Positions 1 through 7,777 of a DNA stretch of 32,673 bases are shown here, one piece after another. Source of the stretch: a virus. A model generated the notes under the pieces. The model was not told the origin of the DNA. It did not search any database and was given only the letters and a program-made list of their open reading frames with translations. Position 1 is the stretch's first letter; every line of letters begins with the position of its first letter. The DNA lies in the IMG/VR virus record IMGVR_UViG_3300011113_000277, positions 1 through 32,673 of that record, one strand, 5' to 3'. The position numbers and the translations under genes are program-made.

Positions 1-308
1 ACGCCAAGATTCGGGAACGCAGAGAAGCCGAGCTAAGGAAAGAACGGGCGATATTCAAAGCCCTTGAGGAATACAAGCACCGAAAGAAGATTTCGGACGA
101 GGAGTACAAGTTACGGATTGACTTTATCAAGCAGTACGGCACCAAAGAGTGGCAAAAGGTGCTAGACATCAAGACCGAGATTGAGAGGTTAGAGAAGGAA
201 GACAAGCAGTACTTTGACCACGAGTTGGCAAAGGTTAAATGGGTGCAGTTTTGGTGTTTTATGGTAGCTGCTTGGATTTCATGGTATATCGTATGGGGGA
301 GTAAATAA
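1..308 (+). CDS. Hypothetical protein with C-terminal membrane segment (5' partial)
   Basis: The frame is open from the window edge (first full codon at base 3) to a TAA at 306-308, so the start is missing. The visible 101 residues are a highly charged, Lys/Glu-rich and probably helical stretch, followed by one aromatic-rich hydrophobic segment of about 18 residues and a short tail ending GSK. The stop overlaps the holin ATG (TAATG), so the two are probably translationally coupled. Position and topology would fit an accessory lysis or membrane-anchoring protein, but I recognise no family. Confidence 0.75.
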   Translation, partial: AKIRERREAELRKERAIFKALEEYKHRKKISDEEYKLRIDFIKQYGTKEWQKVLDIKTEIERLEKEDKQYFDHELAKVKWVQFWCFMVAAWISWYIVWGSK

Positions 309-715
309 TGTTTCCATTGACCGCAATCGTAGACGTTGGGATGAAAATCCTAGATAAGTTTATCCCCGATCCAGAAGCCAAGGCCAAGGCCCAGCAAGAA
401 CTCTTAAAAATGCAACAAGAAGGACGCCTAGCTGAACTGAATGCCGATAACATCGAAGCCCAAGAACTGACCAAGCGCCAAGAAGCGGATATGAGCAGCG
501 ATTCTTGGCTATCCAAGAACATCCGTCCTATGACCCTAATATTTATTCTAGGTGCCTATTTTATTTTTGCCATGATGTCTGCTTTTGGCTCCAACGCCAA
601 TGAGAAGTATGTAGAATTACTTGGACAATGGGGCATGTTGATTATGTCGTTTTACTTTGGCGGCAGGACCTTGGAAAAAATCATGGATATGAAAGCTAAA
701 AAAGATGCAAAATAA
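308..715 (+). CDS. Holin, GTA-type 3TM family
   Basis: This 135-aa protein resembles the holin family first described for gene transfer agent release (Holin of 3TMs). Such holins form inner-membrane lesions that let the endolysin reach peptidoglycan. The N-terminal half is a charged helix rich in Glu, Gln and Lys (residues 15-65), followed by a Trp-Leu-Ser-Lys-Asn-Ile-Arg-Pro turn. Two strong hydrophobic segments follow (about 73-95 and 104-122), and the tail is Lys-rich. It is immediately upstream of, and overlaps, the endolysin gene, which supports the call. The start is fixed by the TAATG overlap with the preceding frame. Confidence 0.85.
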   Translation: MFPLTAIVDVGMKILDKFIPDPEAKAKAQQELLKMQQEGRLAELNADNIEAQELTKRQEADMSSDSWLSKNIRPMTLIFILGAYFIFAMMSAFGSNANEKYVELLGQWGMLIMSFYFGGRTLEKIMDMKAKKDAK

Positions 716-1235
716 TTTTGAGAGTTGCCTAAAAAACCTGTTAAAACACGAGGGAGGTTTCGTAAATCACCCAAAAGACCCAGGTGGCATGACTAACCTT
801 GGCGTTACCAAAGCGGTTTACGAGGCGTGGGTAGGGCATGAAGTTACTGAAAAAACAATGCGAGAGCTTACTCCAGAAGCCGTAGCACCGTTATATAGAA
901 AGAAATACTGGGATGCTTGCCGAGCTGATGAGCTTGTATCTGGTCTTGACTATGCTGTTTTTGATTGCGCTGTTAACTCAGGGGCAGGGCGTGCTATTAA
1001 GTTTTTACAGAGTTGTGTTGGGGTTAATCCTGACGGTGGTTTTGGCAGCCTTACTATGGCTGCCGTAAATCAATTCCAAGGGGACGTATCCAATACCTTG
1101 GTTAAAGAGTATTGTGAAAAACGCTTAGACTTTTTAAAATCACTTAAGACCTTTGAAACGTTTGGCAAAGGCTGGGAACGCCGTGTAAACGAAGTAAGAG
1201 ATGAAGCCTTAAGGATGGCAGATGCCACTATCTAA
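705..1235 (+). CDS. Endolysin, glycoside hydrolase family 108
   Basis: This 176-aa muramidase-type endolysin cleaves peptidoglycan at the end of infection. The N-terminal GH108 signature is clear: KHEGGF at residues 14-19 with predicted catalytic Glu16, then a DPGG-T-LGVT segment at about 26-35 and RKKYWDACRAD near 65-75. The C-terminal half (about 80-170) matches the peptidoglycan-binding domain that usually accompanies GH108, including the VFDCAVNSG segment. No signal peptide is seen, so export depends on the holin. It overlaps the holin by 11 bases and the next structural gene by 14. Confidence 0.93.
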   Translation: MQNNFESCLKNLLKHEGGFVNHPKDPGGMTNLGVTKAVYEAWVGHEVTEKTMRELTPEAVAPLYRKKYWDACRADELVSGLDYAVFDCAVNSGAGRAIKFLQSCVGVNPDGGFGSLTMAAVNQFQGDVSNTLVKEYCEKRLDFLKSLKTFETFGKGWERRVNEVRDEALRMADATI

Positions 1236-3162
1236 ACTACAGTTTCGCCCTGGAATTAACAAGGAAGTCACTAACTACACCGGTGAGGGTGGTTATTTTG
1301 AGTGCGATAAGATTCGCTTTCGTGCGGGCATGCCTCAAAAGATTGGGGGCTGGGTAGTAGTTACTCCTAGCCAATACCTAGGAATATGCCGATCCCTTTG
1401 GAATTGGGTAACCCTTAGTGGGGATAATTTAGTAAGTGTTGGAACAAACCTTAAGTTTTATCTTGAAAAAGGGGGTGGCTACAACGACATTACCCCAATC
1501 CGTAAAACAGTAAATCCCATGCTTGGGCCACAGCCTCCTGCTACAGGAAACCCCTTTGCTGCAACAAATGGTTTGGCTACTATTGTAGTAACCGACGTAA
1601 ACCACGGTTGTGCCAATGGTGACTTTGTTACGTTTAGTGGAGCGGTTAGCTTGGGTGGTAATATTACTGCCGCTATCCTTAATCAAGAGTATCAAATTGC
1701 TTATATCAACGCCAATAGCTACAGTATTCAAGCACGAGCGGTATCTTTTGTCAGTACCCCAGGTGCGCCTGTTTTAGCTAACGCTAGTGATACGGGTGGC
1801 GGTGGAGCAGTAGTTGTAGCTGCTTATCAAATTCAAACAGGACAAGAAATCTATACCGCAGGTAACGGCTGGGGTGCAAGTTACTGGAGCCGTTTAGCTT
1901 GGGGCTCAGGTGCTCCGCTTAGCGTGGGTGAACAGCTTCGCCTATGGACACAAGATAACTTTGGTGAGGATTTGGTATTTGCCCCTCGAGGCGGACAACC
2001 TTACTATTGGGATGCAACCGATGGCGTAATAACAAGAGGAGTTAGCCTTGCTTCAGAGTCTACTTCTCAAGGGTTTTTAGGTCAGTTTGTGCCTACACAA
2101 ACCAATCAGATTGTAGCCTCTGCTATCCAACGCTTTGTAATTTGCTTTGGGTCTAATTCATACGACTCAACCAATGCCAACACCCCATTTGACCCAATGC
2201 TTGTGCGGTGGTCAGACCAAGAAAACCCGTATGATTGGGTTCCTGCTGCAACCAACCAATCAGGAGAATTCCGTTTAAGTAACGGCTCATTTATTCTAGC
2301 AGCACGAAACACTCGCCAAGAGATTCTAATCTGGACCGATTCGGCTATTTATTCTATGCAATACCTTGGGCCGCCTTTTGTCTGGGGCTTTAATATTATC
2401 CAGGATAACGTAACCTTAATTGGTCCAAACGCTGTAATTACTGCCAACAACATCACGTATTGGATGGGTTCCGATAAGTTCTATTTCTATGATGGCCGAG
2501 TCCAGACTCTGCCTTGCTCATTAAGAAGCTTTGTTTATGGACGACTGAACAAGGACCAAGCCTGGCAGTGCCATGTGGGCTACAACGAAGAATTTAACGA
2601 AGTTTGGTGGTTCTACCCGTCTACGGGTTCAAACGTAATTGACAGCTATGTTATTTATAATATTATTGAAAATAGCTGGTATTACGGCACCATGGCACGC
2701 ACCGCTTGGTTGCATTCTGGCCTACGGGACTTCCCATTTGCTGCGGACTACAACGGACGCCTGCTCTACCATGAGGCTTCTGTGGATGATGAATCAAACG
2801 GCATTACAGCCCTGCCGATTGTGTCTTATATACAGACCTCTGACTTTGACATAGGCGATGGGCATAACTTTGGCTTTGTATGGCGTATCCTGCCTGACTT
2901 GACTTTTGCTGGGTCTACCGCAGCCAACCCTTCCGTTACGCTCACAGTAAAACCAAGGGTTAATTCAGGCACCCCCTACGGCACGGCCAACAGCCCTGCA
3001 GTAACTCGTACCGCTTCGTTCCCGGTTGAGGAATACACCGGACAGGTATACACTCGTATTAGGGGTCGCCAAATGGCCTTTAGGATTGATTCGGCTGCGC
3101 TAGGCGTACAATGGCAGCTTGGTAGCCCTAGGATTGATATTAGACCCGATGGACGCAGATAA
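1222..3162 (+). CDS. Phage tail/stabilisation-type structural protein
   Basis: A 646-aa protein whose opening (FRPGINKEVTNYTGEGG, then CDKIRFRAGMPQKIGGW) I recognise as a conserved start of structural proteins in marine and freshwater phages. These are sometimes annotated as packaged-DNA stabilisation or tail-nozzle proteins similar to P22 gp10. The body is beta-rich with many Trp, Tyr and Gly residues, including a segment QEILIWTDSAIYSMQYLGPP near the middle. Ribosome site AAGGA at 1211-1215 lies six bases before the ATG. It overlaps the endolysin and is joined to the next gene by TAATG. The exact virion role is inferred. Confidence 0.75.
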   Translation: MPLSKLQFRPGINKEVTNYTGEGGYFECDKIRFRAGMPQKIGGWVVVTPSQYLGICRSLWNWVTLSGDNLVSVGTNLKFYLEKGGGYNDITPIRKTVNPMLGPQPPATGNPFAATNGLATIVVTDVNHGCANGDFVTFSGAVSLGGNITAAILNQEYQIAYINANSYSIQARAVSFVSTPGAPVLANASDTGGGGAVVVAAYQIQTGQEIYTAGNGWGASYWSRLAWGSGAPLSVGEQLRLWTQDNFGEDLVFAPRGGQPYYWDATDGVITRGVSLASESTSQGFLGQFVPTQTNQIVASAIQRFVICFGSNSYDSTNANTPFDPMLVRWSDQENPYDWVPAATNQSGEFRLSNGSFILAARNTRQEILIWTDSAIYSMQYLGPPFVWGFNIIQDNVTLIGPNAVITANNITYWMGSDKFYFYDGRVQTLPCSLRSFVYGRLNKDQAWQCHVGYNEEFNEVWWFYPSTGSNVIDSYVIYNIIENSWYYGTMARTAWLHSGLRDFPFAADYNGRLLYHEASVDDESNGITALPIVSYIQTSDFDIGDGHNFGFVWRILPDLTFAGSTAANPSVTLTVKPRVNSGTPYGTANSPAVTRTASFPVEEYTGQVYTRIRGRQMAFRIDSAALGVQWQLGSPRIDIRPDGRR

Positions 3163-4547
3163 TGGCCCTTATCCAGCTTCGCCCATCGAAGGCTCCCAAT
3201 TTAATTATTGCCAGCCCAGAATACAGTCAGCAACAACAGGAATTATTTAAAAACCAGCTACGTCTTTATTTTAACGAGATAGACAACGCTATTGGACAAT
3301 TGGTGCAAGCTATGAGTGGAACAATAAACAACCCAACCTATGTAACGTTCTCACCCACTAACGTAGATGCTTTTAACCGATTGGTAGTAGCTCAGCCTTA
3401 CACAATATTTGACAGCCAAAACCGCTTTGCAATTGATAATCAGTTTGATACCAGCACAGCCTCTGGTGGGTCTACTACTTATTTACCGAATGAATCAACA
3501 GTTCGATTAAATGTAACCACCACTAGCGGCTCTGAGGTGGTAAGACAAACTTACCGCACCATGCCTTACCAACCTGGCAAAGGGCTAGGCTTATTAGCCA
3601 CCTTTACTATGAATGCTGGGAAAACAGGGCTACGCCAACGAGTAGGGTACTTTAATACCCAAAATGGGGTGTTTTTACAGCAAAACGATACTACCCTAGC
3701 GTTTGTTCTTAGGTCTTCTACCAGCGGTGCGCCTGTTGATACTACGATTACCCAAGCCAACTGGAACGGAGACAAGCTAGACGGCACAGGGCCTAGCGGT
3801 CGTATTATCGACGTAACCAAAACCCAGATTTTGGCGATTGACTTTGAGTGGCTAGGGGTCGGAGACGTTCGGTGCGGATTCTTTATTGACGGGCAGTTTG
3901 TAATCTGCCATACCTTCCATAACGATAATGTTCAAACTGCGGTCTATATGACCACGGCTATCCTGCCTGTACGGTACGAAATTAGGAATACGGCTGGCAC
4001 GGCTTCTAGTTCTTCCATGAAACAGATCTGCTCGACTGTCTATTCTTCGGGTGGATACGAACAAACGTCTATTGACCATGTGGCTAGACGGACTACCATT
4101 TTTAATAACATTACTACCGCAGCAACCTTCTTTCCCATCGTTTCTATAAGACTAGCTTCAACGGCTTTAGGTGCGGTAGTCTTGCCTAATCAAGTACAGT
4201 TCCTACCTACAACCAACCAAAACTATGAAGTAGCTTTATTAAAAAACCCAACTTTAACGGGTGCTACTTGGGCTGCTGCCGTACCAACAGACGCTAACGT
4301 GGAGTTTGATGTGGCGGCTACTGCTATTTCTAGTGTTGGGACTATTGTGCAAACGGACTATGTAACTGCTTCTGGAAGTGCCGGGGTTAACCAAACAAGT
4401 GCCGCAACAGGATACAGCTGGGACTTACAACTAGGATCATCTTTAGCTGGGGTTAGCGATATATACACTTTAGCCGTCAGAACCGTTTCTGGAGCTACCA
4501 ATGGAGATGGCGTTGGCTCTATTTCTTTCTATGATTTAACCCAATAA
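3162..4547 (+). CDS. Putative virion protein, tail fibre or adsorption type
   Basis: A 461-aa protein that starts on the TAATG overlap with the preceding tail gene. The N-terminus is short and helical (residues about 20-50, QQQQELFKNQLRLYFNEIDN), which would suit attachment to the tail. The rest is Ser/Thr/Gly-rich and beta-rich, with a segment DFEWLGVGDVRCGFFIDGQF that resembles lectin-like jelly-roll domains of phage receptor-binding proteins. No enzymatic motif is seen. A structural role is well supported by context; receptor binding is inference. Confidence 0.7.
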   Translation: MALIQLRPSKAPNLIIASPEYSQQQQELFKNQLRLYFNEIDNAIGQLVQAMSGTINNPTYVTFSPTNVDAFNRLVVAQPYTIFDSQNRFAIDNQFDTSTASGGSTTYLPNESTVRLNVTTTSGSEVVRQTYRTMPYQPGKGLGLLATFTMNAGKTGLRQRVGYFNTQNGVFLQQNDTTLAFVLRSSTSGAPVDTTITQANWNGDKLDGTGPSGRIIDVTKTQILAIDFEWLGVGDVRCGFFIDGQFVICHTFHNDNVQTAVYMTTAILPVRYEIRNTAGTASSSSMKQICSTVYSSGGYEQTSIDHVARRTTIFNNITTAATFFPIVSIRLASTALGAVVLPNQVQFLPTTNQNYEVALLKNPTLTGATWAAAVPTDANVEFDVAATAISSVGTIVQTDYVTASGSAGVNQTSAATGYSWDLQLGSSLAGVSDIYTLAVRTVSGATNGDGVGSISFYDLTQ

Positions 4548-4598
4548 AATGATACCATTCTATACAAACCATTTACCGCTTATGGAGAGGCCCTGACC

Positions 4599-6698
4599 AT
4601 GGCTCAAGAAGGCATTGCAACCCTACCCCAATCACCCGAAAACCAAGCTCCTGTTGGGCAAAAAATGCCTTTTTCAAGTGAGCTGGAAAACATTAAAGCT
4701 ATCCTAGCAAAAGACAACCCGGAAGCAATTCCTGCCTATGAAGAAGGCATGCAAGCTGCGGTGCAGCAATTAGATTTACCGGTCGAAGATTTACAAGCCT
4801 TAATAGATGGTCTTGAGTATCTTTTGGCTAATGAGCAAAACTACCCCCAAATAAGAGCGCAGTTAATTAGTTCTGGAACTCTAGACGAAGAGGACTTGCC
4901 CCCACAGTTTGACCGTGGCTACTTTACTACCATGTTGGTAATGGCACAAGAAGCCATTAATCGTAAACAGCAGTCTGGCATGAGCCAAATGCCTGAGCCT
5001 CAAGGTTTTCAAAAAGGTGGACTAGCAGGCGCAGCAGAGGCATTACGTCAAAAAGGCCGTGGTGGCGATACCATTTTGGCGCATATTAATCCCCAAGAAG
5101 CCAAGCTATTAAAGGCTATGGGCGGTTCTGGAACCATTAACCCTGCCACTGGAATTATGGAATTTAAGGGTGGAAACCCAATTTCTAGTATTGGCAAAGC
5201 AGTAGGCGGCGCCTTTAAAGCTGTTGGTAATGCTGTTAAATCGATTGCTTCTTCTCCCGTAGGTAGGATTGTTGCTACAGTAGCTTTGACCGCTGCTCTC
5301 GGACCAGCAGGTTTGGGAATGTCTACCATGCTTGCAGCAGGTATTTCTGGTGCAGCAATATCGTTAGCCGGTGGCTCAAACTTAAAACAAGCCCTGATTA
5401 GCGGAGTAACTTCTGGAGCTATGGCAGGGCTTGCGCCGCAAATCTCCAACATGTTACCTGGAACAGGTGGTTATCTAAACGCTGCTGCTACTGGTGCCAT
5501 TATGGGTGCTGGCTATGGGGCAGCAACTGGTCAAAATATTGGTCAAGCTGCTTTGACAGGTGGTGTATTAGCAGGTGGAATGAGCGCTTTTGGTGGAGCA
5601 AACGCCACGGGCCCCGGATCAGGGACAGGTCTATTTTCTCCTGATCTAAAAACAAACCCCACCATAACAGACAATAGCCAGCTATTAAATGCAGATGGAA
5701 CTAGGGCTCCGCTTAGTGGAGGAGCCGTTTCTCCTTCAAGCCAAGGTATTTCTACGTTGGCATCAGGAAACACTAATTTAACTGCTCCTACTCCAGATAT
5801 TGATTATTCAGCAGGACTTAGTGCAGACGTACGTAGCCCTACTTTTGATATAGGTTTTGGTCCAGATAGATTTAGTCCCCCTGTAACTGCTCCAGATACT
5901 TCTATGTCTCAAGGAATGAGAGAGTATGGTGGGCCATCTTCGGTTTCACCACAAAACGTTGCTCCTCGCCCAGACACTTCTATGTCTCAAGGAATGAGAG
6001 AATTTGGTGGCGGGTCAAATCAACCTTCATCCCAAAGCACAGGAATTGGTGGCTTTTATGATAAAGCCAAAGACTACTTATTTAGTAGCGATCCAAAAAA
6101 TCCAGGGTTCTTTTATAACAGCAAAGGCGAAATTAGTATTCCTGCTGTTACTGGAACCGTGCTTGCAGGTGGTGCATTAATGGGTGGATTTACCCCAACC
6201 CAGCCCGCTCCTCCCGGAATAGTAAATCGCAGCGTTACAGGCGAAACACTAGTAGACCGTGACCCTTCTCGCTATATCGTAGGCGATATACCAAACTTTA
6301 ATACTACTCAGCCAAATATGCCCCCGGTAACTTACACAGCAGCGCCGCAGTACGGACGTTCTGCTGTTCCTACCTACACGCCTCCAGCAGGAACAACTAC
6401 AGCAACTAACTATCAGCCTATTCAACAACCATACAATAACCCTTATAATTATTCATTTATGCCTAGGGTGTATGCAGCTAAAGGCGGAATAACCAATATT
6501 TACCCAAGAAAAACAGGGAAAATAGATGGTCCTGGAACAGGTACTTCGGATTCAATTCCAGCGATGTTGTCTGACGGTGAATTTGTATTGACTGCAAAAG
6601 CTGTTAGAGGCGCAGGTAAAGGAAGTCGCAGAGAAGGTGCAAAAAAACTATATCGCATGATGCACGCACTAGAAAAGAAAGCAGGAGGTAGAGTCTAA
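4599..6698 (+). CDS. Large virion protein with GDTxLAH module and Gly/Ala-rich core
   Basis: A 699-aa predicted virion protein. Residues 1-125 are acidic and helical. A module GRGGDTILAH (153-162) follows, running on to MGGSGTINPATG at about 174-185. Then comes a long Ala/Gly-rich, weakly hydrophobic stretch (about 190-335) that could interact with membrane, and a Pro/Ser/Thr-rich linker with a near-duplicate segment DTSMSQGMRE. The C-terminal GPGTGTSDSIPAMLSDGEFV motif is widespread in phage tail and internal proteins. The ribosome site GGAGAGG lies nine bases before the ATG. Specific function is unknown; tape-measure-like or ejection roles are possible. Confidence 0.75.
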   Translation: MAQEGIATLPQSPENQAPVGQKMPFSSELENIKAILAKDNPEAIPAYEEGMQAAVQQLDLPVEDLQALIDGLEYLLANEQNYPQIRAQLISSGTLDEEDLPPQFDRGYFTTMLVMAQEAINRKQQSGMSQMPEPQGFQKGGLAGAAEALRQKGRGGDTILAHINPQEAKLLKAMGGSGTINPATGIMEFKGGNPISSIGKAVGGAFKAVGNAVKSIASSPVGRIVATVALTAALGPAGLGMSTMLAAGISGAAISLAGGSNLKQALISGVTSGAMAGLAPQISNMLPGTGGYLNAAATGAIMGAGYGAATGQNIGQAALTGGVLAGGMSAFGGANATGPGSGTGLFSPDLKTNPTITDNSQLLNADGTRAPLSGGAVSPSSQGISTLASGNTNLTAPTPDIDYSAGLSADVRSPTFDIGFGPDRFSPPVTAPDTSMSQGMREYGGPSSVSPQNVAPRPDTSMSQGMREFGGGSNQPSSQSTGIGGFYDKAKDYLFSSDPKNPGFFYNSKGEISIPAVTGTVLAGGALMGGFTPTQPAPPGIVNRSVTGETLVDRDPSRYIVGDIPNFNTTQPNMPPVTYTAAPQYGRSAVPTYTPPAGTTTATNYQPIQQPYNNPYNYSFMPRVYAAKGGITNIYPRKTGKIDGPGTGTSDSIPAMLSDGEFVLTAKAVRGAGKGSRREGAKKLYRMMHALEKKAGGRV
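5893..6010 (+). repeat. In-frame direct repeat pair, 40 bp
   Basis: Two 40-base copies at 5893-5932 and 5971-6010 differ at only three positions and encode nearly the same peptide, DTSMSQGMREYGG and DTSMSQGMREFGG. The 78-base period keeps the frame, so this is a coding duplication in a low-complexity linker. Confidence 0.85.
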
Positions 6699-7768
6699 TG
6701 CCTGAAATTACCGAACAGATAGTCCGGGAAGCCCCCGAGATAGAAGCCTATAAAATAGGTCTTTTGCGTTCTGCAAAAGGCTTATCTGATACGGCTGTTA
6801 ATTTACCAGGGTACAACATTGCTGGGTTTAACCCAGATCAACTTTATGCTTTTGAAAAAGCACGCTCAGGTATTGGTGCGTATCAACCTTACTTATATGG
6901 TGGCACACAGGCTTTAGAAAAAGGTATTGCCACTACTGGTGAAGCCGCTGATGTATTGCGTGGTGCAGATACTCGTAATCAATTCCAAGCAGCTCAGGCT
7001 GCACAAAATGCTGCTGTTCAAGGAACCATGGGCGCTAGCCGACAGCTTGGTCAGCAAGACATTCAGCAGTACATGAACCCCTACGCTAACTTAGTTTTAC
7101 AACAGCAGTTAGGAGAAATGAATCGCCAAGCAGCTATGCAACAGCAGGCTCTGCAAGGACAGGCAGTTCGAGCAGGTGCGTTTGGCGGATCACGGGAAGG
7201 CATTCAACGTGCTGAGTTAGGTCGCAACTTAATGCAGACACAAAACCAAGCAATTGCTCAATCTTTACAACAAGGGTATGGCCAAGCGTTAGGTACTGCT
7301 CAACAACAGCAACAGGCACAACTAGCCGCTGCTGGGCAATTAGGTAATCAAGCACAAGGAATTGGTGCGTTGGCTGGTCAGCAATACGGAATTGGTCAAA
7401 ACATGGCTCAATCTCTTTCTGGAATGGGCGCTCAACTTGGAAACCTTGGCGTTCAGCAAGGCGCTCTTGGACAATCTGCTCAACAGCTTGGACAACAAGA
7501 CGTTAACTTCTTGTACAACATTGGCCAACAACAGCAAGCTCTTACCCAGCAACAAAACGATGCGCAACGAAATGCGGCATTGCAACAAGCATACGAGCCT
7601 TATCAACGTTTGGCATTCTTGTCAGATATCTACAAAGGTGCGCCGTCATCTCAACAATCTATTTCAGCCGCTACTGCACCTACTCCAAGCGTATTCCAAC
7701 AGGCAGTTGGTACAGGTATCGCTGGTCTAGCAGCAGGCACAGCCGCTAAAAAAGCAGGGCTATTCTAA
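6698..7768 (+). CDS. Gln-rich internal virion protein
   Basis: A 356-aa protein, strongly enriched in Gln and Ala from residue 95 to 300 and predicted to be almost all helical. It carries YMNPY (125-129) followed by RAGAFGGSR (158-166), a pair I recognise from many phage internal or tail proteins of unknown function. The C-terminus turns hydrophobic (GTGIAGLAAGTAAKKAG). The start overlaps the previous TAA (TAATG) and has a strong AGGAGG site upstream. Context places it with the ejection-type proteins; no enzymatic activity is suggested. Confidence 0.75.
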   Translation: MPEITEQIVREAPEIEAYKIGLLRSAKGLSDTAVNLPGYNIAGFNPDQLYAFEKARSGIGAYQPYLYGGTQALEKGIATTGEAADVLRGADTRNQFQAAQAAQNAAVQGTMGASRQLGQQDIQQYMNPYANLVLQQQLGEMNRQAAMQQQALQGQAVRAGAFGGSREGIQRAELGRNLMQTQNQAIAQSLQQGYGQALGTAQQQQQAQLAAAGQLGNQAQGIGALAGQQYGIGQNMAQSLSGMGAQLGNLGVQQGALGQSAQQLGQQDVNFLYNIGQQQQALTQQQNDAQRNAALQQAYEPYQRLAFLSDIYKGAPSSQQSISAATAPTPSVFQQAVGTGIAGLAAGTAAKKAGLF

Positions 7769-7777
7769 GGAGAAGGT

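Noticed and set aside
4549-4596. 15-codon frame between the genes at 3162 and 4599
   Set aside because: Very short, no ribosome site of its own; its end near the next ATG could be chance.
5048-5452. Minus-strand frame of 134 aa
   Set aside because: Shadow of the Ala/Gly-rich part of the virion gene at 4599; no ribosome site.
7362-7730. Plus-strand frame of 122 aa inside the Gln-rich gene
   Set aside because: Frame-shifted reading of CAA-rich repeats, giving Asn/Leu/Ser runs; no ribosome site.
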